Source: an uncultured Eubacteriales bacterium (lineage in GTDB: Bacteria > Bacillota > Clostridia > Peptostreptococcales > Anaerovoracaceae). Taken from it: 21,629 nucleotides of DNA. This document shows positions 16,035 to 21,629 of this stretch, one piece after another. The DNA is taken from NCBI GenBank assembly GCA_900551415.1, contig URWB01000028.1:1-21629 (forward strand), read 5' to 3'. The translations under genes were made by a program, and so were the position numbers. Positions within the stretch are counted from its first letter, which is position 1; every line of letters begins with the position of its first letter. The notes below the pieces were generated by a model that made no database searches, was not told the origin of the DNA, and worked only from the letters and a program-made list of their open reading frames with translations.

Positions 16035-16132
16035 CATATTATTATTCAGATTGTGACACGGAGTTTTGTAGAATGGTATCGTTATTTTAAATAGGATATC
16101 TTCTAATGGTAATAAACAACGGGAGGAAAAGA

Positions 16133-16816
16133 ATGAAGCGAAGACTATTCCCAGCTATATTGTGTTGTTTGCTTGTATTTACAATCATTTTTGCAATTAT
16201 TTATAGTCGGGAAGATTTGGGGTTAAATACCATACCGGAAATGGAGAATGCAATAAGGAGTGCCGTAGGACAGAGTGAATATAGTGATTTAGCTGTAGAA
16301 AGTAAAATTGAAATCCAAGAAATTATTCTTGGAAGCTTTAGCGGTAGTGAGAAAAATGAAGCACTTGTTTATTCAACAGTTGCACCAGTTAAGAGAAACT
16401 ACGGCCCATCTTTTTCAGTGGCAGCGGTATTTGACTTAGATACAGTAGACCTGACAGGGGCTCAGTTTTTAATGGAAGAATCTGTGGTGTTAAAAGCACT
16501 TCCGACTCAAAGTGACAGAAAGGACATACTCTATTTAGGAGAAACCATAGACATGGGTCTCAGCAGTTACAATATTAAAGTGTGGAACTTTTCGGGAGGG
16601 AAATGGAAAGAACTAAAACTGCCGTCGTTTGATACTACCGATGCAGATGAGAATATGACTGCCGAAATAAGTAAAGCTAACGAAATCATATTGCTTCACA
16701 CAGAACTCGAAGGGCTTACTACTGAAACTGCAAATGTAACTGCTGAAAAGTATAACTGGGTTAGTCAAGATGAGACATATGTAAAAGAACTGATCAATTT
16801 GGATATTATACAGTAG
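16133..16816 (+). CDS. Membrane-anchored extracytoplasmic protein of unknown function
   Basis: A 227-aa protein starting MKRRLFPAIL, with GGGAGG 6 bases before ATG 16133; an upstream in-frame ATG at 16106 lacks such a site. One N-terminal hydrophobic helix (about 5-24) preceded by KRR anchors it, with the rest outside. The outer part reads like a mixed alpha/beta domain (KIEIQEIILGSFSGSEKNEALVYS, then FSVAAVFDLDTVDLTGAQFL), with repeated strands and no catalytic motif that I recognise. It is the last gene of the sigma-factor island. Composition is A+T rich like its neighbours. An uncleaved anchor is more likely than a lipoprotein, although Cys11-Cys12 lie within the hydrophobic stretch. Confidence 0.7.
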   Translation: MKRRLFPAILCCLLVFTIIFAIIYSREDLGLNTIPEMENAIRSAVGQSEYSDLAVESKIEIQEIILGSFSGSEKNEALVYSTVAPVKRNYGPSFSVAAVFDLDTVDLTGAQFLMEESVVLKALPTQSDRKDILYLGETIDMGLSSYNIKVWNFSGGKWKELKLPSFDTTDADENMTAEISKANEIILLHTELEGLTTETANVTAEKYNWVSQDETYVKELINLDIIQ

Positions 16817-16912
16817 AAAAGGAAAAGAGGGTATATACGGAGTAAGATATGCTAAAGGAAACATAGCTAAAGCTCAAAATAGTAGATTTCATTTACGGAA
16901 GGAATCTTTGCT

Positions 16913-17170
16913 ATGTATGATATGCTGATCCAAGGCATCGGTCTGATCGCCTTTGCCCTGTTTCTACTCTCCTATCAAGTCCGCTCAAACCGCGGATTGT
17001 TTGCGATGCAGACACTGGGCAATCTCCTCTTTGCGCTGCAATTTTTTCTGCTCGGGGGAGTGGGCGGTGCGGTCGGTTCGATGATCAGCTGTTTCCGCCT
17101 TCGCGATTTCATCGATTTTGCTTTCGATCTATCGTTTCGGATTCCACGCGATGGCAGAGAACCAGTTTGA
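16913..17170 (+). pseudogene. ygjV: Truncated YgjV-family membrane protein
   Basis: An 85-aa frame. Its first part (MYDMLIQGIGLIAFALFLLS, then YQVRSNRGLFAMQTLGNLLFALQFFLLGG) is the start of the YgjV family of inner-membrane proteins, which are usually about 160-180 aa. After AVGSMISC (about residue 60) the similarity stops and the frame runs into FRLRDFIDFAFDLSFRIPRD, which is not membrane-like, then ends. GGAAGGAA precedes ATG 16913 at a normal distance, so the truncated product could still be made. The DNA that replaces the 3' half (from about 17095) is hairpin-rich and looks like inserted or rearranged sequence. Confidence 0.6.
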
Positions 17171-17219
17171 CAAGGACAAAGGTGCGCATCACGAAAGCTG
17201 AGATTTCTATACGCACATA

Positions 17220-17237
17220 GCGCTCACCCATGAGCGC
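17220..17237. repeat. Short hairpin in the segment after truncated ygjV
   Basis: GCGCTCA-CCCA-TGAGCGC: perfect 7-base arms with a 4-base loop. It lies 26 bases before a larger perfect hairpin. Confidence 0.5.
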
Positions 17238-17262
17238 CGCTTCGCAAGGTGCTTTTGTCGTG

Positions 17263-17297
17263 ATTCCGGAAATATCGCTATGCGATATTTCCGGAAT
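17263..17297. repeat. Perfect 16-bp hairpin with 3-base loop
   Basis: Arm ATTCCGGAAATATCGC (17263-17278), loop TAT, and exact complement (17282-17297). No U-tract follows on the + strand, only AATAAAAAG, so it is not a clear terminator. It could be part of a repeat element or a processed RNA end. Confidence 0.6.
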
Positions 17298-17314
17298 AAT
17301 AAAAAGTAACAAAC

Positions 17315-17370
17315 AGCGACCTGCGCGATGGAGGATATCTCCGCCGCGCAGGCCGCTTTTTGTTTTGCCT
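17315..17370. terminator. Bidirectional terminator between ygjV and the RND gene
   Basis: Arms AGCGACCTGCGCG (17315-17327) and CGCGCAGGCCGCT (17345-17357) pair with one A-C mismatch, or G-T on the other strand; inside, GGAG/CTCC continues the stem. T-rich DNA follows to 17370 on the + strand, and GTTTGTTACTTTTT follows on the minus strand. It serves the convergent units on both sides. Confidence 0.75.
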
Positions 17371-17416
17371 TGTTCTTTTATGTTATCAAATTTATGCTGT
17401 CAAATGTCAGCACTCG

Positions 17417-20400
17417 CTATTCCAGCACAATATCGCTGATATCGATATCCTCGTTCTTGACCGCCTTGTAGGTCTCCCCGTTAAAGATGTCATACATGAT
17501 CGGTACGACCAGCAGGGTCAGCGCCGTCGCGTAGACCAGTCCGCCGATGCAGACCAGAGCGACCGGCTGCATCATATCGGTGCCGGCGGTCTTGCCGACC
17601 GCCATGACGATCAGACCCAGGATCGTCGTCAAGCTGGTCATCAGAACCGGACGCATACGTGTGGAACCTGCCATGATGATCGCGTCGCGCTTTTCCATTC
17701 CGCGCGCCCGCAGCTGGTTCGTATAGTCCACAAGCACGATGCCGTTATTGACGATGACGCCGACCAGGAGAATCAAGCCAATCATCGCGATAATCGAAAG
17801 CTCCTTGCCGAAGATCAGCAGCGCCAAAAGTCCTCCCGTAAACGCCAGCGGAATCGTAAACATGACGATGAACGGCGATTTGAGCGACTGGAACTGCGCC
17901 ACCATAATCAGATAAACCAGCAGAATGCCGAGCCCCATCATCGTCAGCAGATCCTGCATCGCGTCCATGATCGTCTCGTTTTCACCGGTGAATTCATAAA
18001 TCACGCCCGCCGGAAGGTCGAGCTTTGCGAAAGCCTTCTCTGCCTCCTGTGTGACCAGCGTTACGTTGTGTGCTTCGTCGATGCTGCCGCTGACAGACAG
18101 ATAAGTCCTCTGATCCAAACGGGAAACCGACGGCAGCGTCTGTGTCTCTTCTAATTTCGCGATATCCCTCAGCTTGACCGTCTTCGTTTTGCCGTCCGCG
18201 TCACTACCCTCCAGCTCCAGATTTTTGAGCTTTTTGATCGTCATACTGCTTTCGTCCCCGTCAGACACGATAATGTCGTAGGCATCACCGTCAAGCGTGA
18301 TGGAAGAAGACGATTTTTCGTAAGTCAAAGCCTTCGAAACCTGCGCGAAAACCTGCGCGACCGTCAGCCCGTTCTTCATCGCCGCATCCTTGTCGATCGT
18401 AAAGTGCAGCTCCGGCTCCGCATCGACCAATCCGTTGTCAACCTCCGCGATGCCCTCGACCTTGGCGAGCGCCTTGCCAGCCGTCCTCGCCGCTTTTTGC
18501 AGCAGCTGCTGATCGGTGCCAAAGAGACGCACCACCACACCCGAACCGCCGAGCGCCGAAGTGTAAGACGTCATCGACGAGGAACTGAGAATCTCCACAC
18601 TGCAGTCGAGGTCCTTGCAGCCTGCTTCAATCTTATCCGCAATTTCACCGCCGGACAGGTCCGTTTCCTGATCGACGATGATGTAAAGGCTGACTTCTGT
18701 CTCAGAAGTTTCTGAGGAAAGCATATTGCCCGAGCTAAGCATCCCGCCCGCGGTTTCAACACCCTCGGTCTTTTTCATCTTATCGAGGACTTTGTCCGCC
18801 ATCTTTTTGGTATCCGCAAGGCTTGCGTCCTCATCATTCATTTTCATCGTGCCCGAAAGCTGCGGTGTCGCCATATCCGGAATGAAGATGAAGCCCTTTT
18901 GCAGCGTGCCATAGACGCTGTAACCGAACAGCACAAGCACAAGGATCAGTACCAGAGCCTTATGGCGCAGATTCCACGCGAGCAGTCTGCGGTAGCCGCG
19001 CTTGAAACCCTCGAAGCCTCTGCCCTCCGGCTTCGGCTCTTTGATAAACATCATGGAAGCCATCGACGGCACCAGTGTCATCGCGATGATCAGACTGGCA
19101 AGCAGCGAATAAGTCACCGTCAGCGCCATATCGGTAAACAGCTGTCTGGTAATCCCCTGCACGAACACGATCGGCGCGAATACGCAGACCGTTGTGAGTG
19201 TCGAAGACGTGATCGCCGCGCCGACCTCCTTCGCGCCTGCCACCGCCGCCTTCTTCGGCGGCACGCCCGCGCGCCGCAGGCGGAAGATATTTTCGATGAC
19301 AACGATCGAGTTATCGACCAGCATACCGACCGCGACCGCCAGTCCCGAAAGTGAGATCATGTTGATCGTGATCCCGGAAAAATACATCAGCACGATCGCA
19401 AACGTGATACTGATCGGAATACTCAAAAGCGTAATGAAAGTCGGTTTCATGTCACGCAGAAACAGCAGCAGGATCACGACCGCAAAGAGTGCCCCATACG
19501 CCAGACTTTCGAGAATCGAGTGAATGATCAGATAGATATATTCGCCTTGATCCATCAGCGTCGTGAAGGTCAAGCCCTCATATTTGTCCGAAAGCTTCGC
19601 GAATTTGTCCGCGATGTTATCGGAAACCGTCGCCGTCGGATAGTTCGACTGCTTCGAAAAGGTCAGCAGCACCGCAGGATTGCCGTTGATGCTCGCATAG
19701 ACCGCGTCGCTGTTATCGCTCATGAACACGTCCGCCACATCGGACAGCTTGACATCACCGAGCCCGTCGATATGGAATAAGTACAGATTTTTGATTTCCG
19801 CCAGATCTGTCAGCTCGTCCCCGACGCTGACCAGATATTTCACCCCGTCTTCTTGGATATAACCGGCAGGCATCGAGAAGTTCTGTCCCTGCAGCACCCC
19901 GGAAACCATGTCCAACGTAATCATCGAGCCAAGTCCCGCCGCCTGCAGCGACTGGCTGCCTGCTGCGTTGAGCTGCGCCATCGCGGAGTTTAACTGTGCT
20001 TTTTGTGATTTGAGCTGTGCCTGTGCGGTGTTCAGCTTCGCATAGGCTTCGTCCAGATTCTCCTGCGCCGTATACGTGCCGCGTTCTGCCTGCTGGTATG
20101 CGCTCTGCAGCTCGTTTACCTGCGCCTCTGCCTGCGTGCTGTCCATCTGCAGGATCGTCAGCTGGCTCTCGACATCTTTCTGTTGTTCCTGCAGCTCCGC
20201 CAGCGTGATCCCCGCGGCACTGCCGTAGATTCCCTGCGAGATTTGTGCCTCGATCGCCGCTTTGCGCCCCTCTAAGGTTTTGATCTGCGTTTCCAGCGCG
20301 CTGGCCCTTGCCACCGCGACATCCAGCTGCGCGCTGGTCTGGGCCAGCTTGTCATAGGTATCGTTTTTTGTCTGCTCCAGTGTCTTGCGGCTCTCGGCGA

Positions 20401-21079
20401 GCTTCGCCTCCGCCTTTTTGATCTGCGCAAGACCGCCGCTTAGCTTCCCCTTGGCATTCGCCAGGGACGGGCTGGCCTCGCCAAGCAGCTTCTTATTCAA
20501 CTTCTCAATCTTGTTTTCGTTGATGCTGACGTTGACCTTCGACTCGATCAATCCGCCTGTGCTGATGCTCGCGACCCCCGTAATGCCCTCCAGCTGATTC
20601 ATCAGCTCATCCTCCACAAAAGTCGAAACCTCCTCGGTCGTCGCGCCCTTTTTGTCCACCGCCGCGATCGCGATCGGCATCATATTCGGGTTAATCTTCA
20701 TGATGTATGGCGAGCCGATTTCCTCATCCCACGAGCCCTCGACAAGGTCCACGCCCTGCATGGTATTGACGATGGCCGTATTCATATCCGCATCATTCTC
20801 AAACTCCAGAACCACCAGTGAGTAGTTGGCGTTGGAGATCGACTGCAGCGATTTAAGGTTCTCGACCGTCGCCAGATTCTGCTCGAGCGGCTTGCTGACC
20901 GTCTGCTCCACTTCCTCCGGCGTCGCCCCCGGGTAGGTCGTCATCACAACCACATACGGCAGATCGATGCTCGGCAAAAGGTCCGGCGTCATCTTGACAA
21001 GTGAGACGATGCCGAGCGCGAGAACAATGATGACCGAGACAAAGATCGTCATCGGTTTTTTTACACTGAATCTTGACAT
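17417..21079 (-). CDS. RND-family (HAE1/SwrC-like) efflux permease with a coiled-coil insertion
   Basis: A 1220-aa inner-membrane exporter. It starts MSRFSVKKPMTIFVSVIIVL, with GGAG 7 bases before ATG 21079; longer in-frame starts lack a site. Seen: TM1, then PGATPEEVEQTVSKPLEQNL in the first porter domain, a TM2-6 block, GMLVDNSIVVIENIFRLRRAG (from about 585) in TM4 with the proton-relay Asp589, and a second half with TM8-12 (VGVIVNNGIVLVDYTNQLRARG). A coiled coil of about 170 residues (about 202-370, repeats like LAQTSAQLDVAVARASALE and LKSQKAQLNSAMAQL) is inserted in the first extracytoplasmic half only. Substrates may be lipids, surfactants, detergents or drugs. No membrane-fusion or outer-membrane gene is adjacent, consistent with a single-membrane cell. 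A Crp/Fnr gene lies 145 bases upstream. Confidence 0.95.
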   Translation of the reverse strand: MSRFSVKKPMTIFVSVIIVLALGIVSLVKMTPDLLPSIDLPYVVVMTTYPGATPEEVEQTVSKPLEQNLATVENLKSLQSISNANYSLVVLEFENDADMNTAIVNTMQGVDLVEGSWDEEIGSPYIMKINPNMMPIAIAAVDKKGATTEEVSTFVEDELMNQLEGITGVASISTGGLIESKVNVSINENKIEKLNKKLLGEASPSLANAKGKLSGGLAQIKKAEAKLAESRKTLEQTKNDTYDKLAQTSAQLDVAVARASALETQIKTLEGRKAAIEAQISQGIYGSAAGITLAELQEQQKDVESQLTILQMDSTQAEAQVNELQSAYQQAERGTYTAQENLDEAYAKLNTAQAQLKSQKAQLNSAMAQLNAAGSQSLQAAGLGSMITLDMVSGVLQGQNFSMPAGYIQEDGVKYLVSVGDELTDLAEIKNLYLFHIDGLGDVKLSDVADVFMSDNSDAVYASINGNPAVLLTFSKQSNYPTATVSDNIADKFAKLSDKYEGLTFTTLMDQGEYIYLIIHSILESLAYGALFAVVILLLFLRDMKPTFITLLSIPISITFAIVLMYFSGITINMISLSGLAVAVGMLVDNSIVVIENIFRLRRAGVPPKKAAVAGAKEVGAAITSSTLTTVCVFAPIVFVQGITRQLFTDMALTVTYSLLASLIIAMTLVPSMASMMFIKEPKPEGRGFEGFKRGYRRLLAWNLRHKALVLILVLVLFGYSVYGTLQKGFIFIPDMATPQLSGTMKMNDEDASLADTKKMADKVLDKMKKTEGVETAGGMLSSGNMLSSETSETEVSLYIIVDQETDLSGGEIADKIEAGCKDLDCSVEILSSSSMTSYTSALGGSGVVVRLFGTDQQLLQKAARTAGKALAKVEGIAEVDNGLVDAEPELHFTIDKDAAMKNGLTVAQVFAQVSKALTYEKSSSSITLDGDAYDIIVSDGDESSMTIKKLKNLELEGSDADGKTKTVKLRDIAKLEETQTLPSVSRLDQRTYLSVSGSIDEAHNVTLVTQEAEKAFAKLDLPAGVIYEFTGENETIMDAMQDLLTMMGLGILLVYLIMVAQFQSLKSPFIVMFTIPLAFTGGLLALLIFGKELSIIAMIGLILLVGVIVNNGIVLVDYTNQLRARGMEKRDAIIMAGSTRMRPVLMTSLTTILGLIVMAVGKTAGTDMMQPVALVCIGGLVYATALTLLVVPIMYDIFNGETYKAVKNEDIDISDIVLE

Positions 21080-21099
21080 ATGCATACTCCAAACTTTAT

Positions 21100-21111
21100 T
21101 GACGATCGTCA
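21100..21111. promoter_or_regulatory. 12-bp perfect palindrome in the RND leader
   Basis: TGACGATCGTCA, about 20 bases before the RND start codon. A nearby TCGTCAA (21114-21120) repeats the half-site. It is a candidate operator or mRNA hairpin next to the ribosome binding site. Confidence 0.4.
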
Positions 21112-21157
21112 CATCGTCAAAATGCGATGCAACTATTATCATCGTCTGTAACAATTC

Positions 21158-21186
21158 ATTTTATCACGTTTGGCTTGTTCTCACAA
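21158..21186 (-). promoter_or_regulatory. Promoter of the RND gene
   Basis: On the minus strand: TTGTGA (21181-21186), 17-base spacer, TAAAAT (21158-21163), giving a leader of about 70 bases. A small dyad CTTGT-N4-ACAAG (21174-21187) overlaps the -35 box and is a possible regulator site. Confidence 0.5.
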
Positions 21187-21224
21187 GGCAGGAGACTTGA
21201 GAAAATCCGCTTTTCACAAAGTTT

Positions 21225-21629
21225 TCACATTTGCGGCAGCTTCAGAAGAAAATGATTTTTGCGATATTCCAGCACGCCCTCTCTGCGCAGCTTGGACAGC
21301 TCTGCCGACATCGCACTGCGGTCCACCGCCAAAAAATCCGCCAGTTCCTGACGATCAAACGGAATATCAAAAGCCGCGCTGCCCGCGCGGCGCTGCACAT
21401 CAGATAAATATGATAACAGCTTTTGCCGCGTCGTCCGCCGCGTCAGATGCTCCATCTTCTTGGTCAGAAACAGATTCTTTCCTGCCAGAATCTGTGTCAA
21501 ATTGATCAGGAGACGGCGCTTCGCAGCCTGCAGCAAGACTGCGTCCGTCTCTCCGGCATTTCCTGCCTGCCCGACCGTAGCCGCGTTCCCATGCGCGCCT
21601 GTTTGTGTCACGTCATCCCCTGCCTGCCC
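21225..21629 (-). CDS. Crp/Fnr-family transcriptional regulator, C-terminal part
   Basis: The frame is open to the right edge, so the N-terminal effector-binding (cNMP-type) domain lies outside the window; a GTG at 21611 is in frame but probably internal. Visible from the right edge: a Gly/Ala/Gln/Thr-rich segment (GQAGDDVTQTGAHGNAATV, then GQAGNAGETDAV), the long dimer helix (LLINLTQILAGKNLFLTKKM), and a Crp-type winged helix: RTTRQKLLSYLSDV, FDRQELADFLAVDRSAMSAE, LSKLRREGVLEYRKNHFLL. Crp-type proteins normally enter the dimer helix without such a low-complexity linker. It lies upstream of the RND gene on the same strand and may control it. The ligand cannot be judged. Confidence 0.85.
   Translation of the reverse strand, partial: GQAGDDVTQTGAHGNAATVGQAGNAGETDAVLLQAAKRRLLINLTQILAGKNLFLTKKMEHLTRRTTRQKLLSYLSDVQRRAGSAAFDIPFDRQELADFLAVDRSAMSAELSKLRREGVLEYRKNHFLLKLPQM
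21561..21629 (-). repeat. Partial 57-base repeat in the Crp linker
   Basis: On the minus strand GGGCAGGCAGG occurs at the right window edge and again 57 bases later. Each copy starts with the peptide GQAG followed by Asp or Asn. The second unit diverges after a few codons. More copies could lie beyond the window. Confidence 0.4.

Noticed and set aside
17109..17312. 67-codon minus-strand frame across the hairpin region
   Set aside because: It spans two hairpins, has no ribosome binding site that I can find and no recognisable domain.
21093..21120. TTGACG-N16-TAAAGT as the RND promoter
   Set aside because: The -10 box would touch the ribosome binding site, leaving no leader; the pair at 21158-21186 fits better.

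Overview
The window looks like a chromosomal segment of a low-to-medium GC Bacillota, most likely class Clostridia. The signs are strong AGGAGG-type ribosome binding sites, an F-type ATP synthase operon in the order B-E-F-H-A-G-D-C without atpI, a neighbouring WalJ/RlmH pair, an ECF sigma/DUF4367-type anti-sigma pair, and a one-piece RND exporter with no adaptor or outer-membrane gene beside it. The genus cannot be fixed from the sequence alone. Base composition is a mosaic: housekeeping blocks are G+C rich, while 1-2700 and about 13740-16900 are clearly A+T rich and look like accessory DNA.

Layout. 1-2656 (-): a small XRE regulator overlaps by one base the start of a large nuclease-methylase that runs off the left edge. 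2830-3153 (+): an ArsR-type regulator with its own promoter and terminator. 3381-9595 (-): the complete ATP synthase operon, with a promoter and a terminator-like leader hairpin at 9666-9763. 9862-11316 (-): rlmH and walJ. 11566-12129 (+): RNase HI. 12236-13714 (-): an ATPase with a C-terminal DUF234-like domain, behind a promoter and a 33-bp palindrome. 14051-16816 (+): an ECF sigma factor, its presumed anti-sigma factor, a secreted protein, a small Cys-containing protein and a membrane-anchored protein. 16913-17170 (+): a truncated ygjV, followed by hairpin-rich DNA and a bidirectional terminator. 17417-21079 (-): a 1220-aa RND transporter. 21225-21629 (-): the C-terminal part of a Crp/Fnr regulator.

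How the parts may work together. The ATP synthase genes form one coupled unit; four gene junctions overlap or share a start/stop region. Its epsilon subunit lacks the C-terminal inhibitory helices, and a decayed copy of the atpC 3' end lies just downstream. The ECF cluster reads as a surface-signalling unit: a membrane anti-sigma factor senses something outside and releases a sigma factor, while neighbouring genes make exported products. The Crp/Fnr gene lies directly upstream of the RND gene on the same strand and may control it. The points most worth a second look are the ECF/secreted-protein island, the structured leaders upstream of atpB and of the 15387 gene, the atpC 3' duplication, the palindrome in the ATPase promoter, and the repeat-like linker in the Crp protein.
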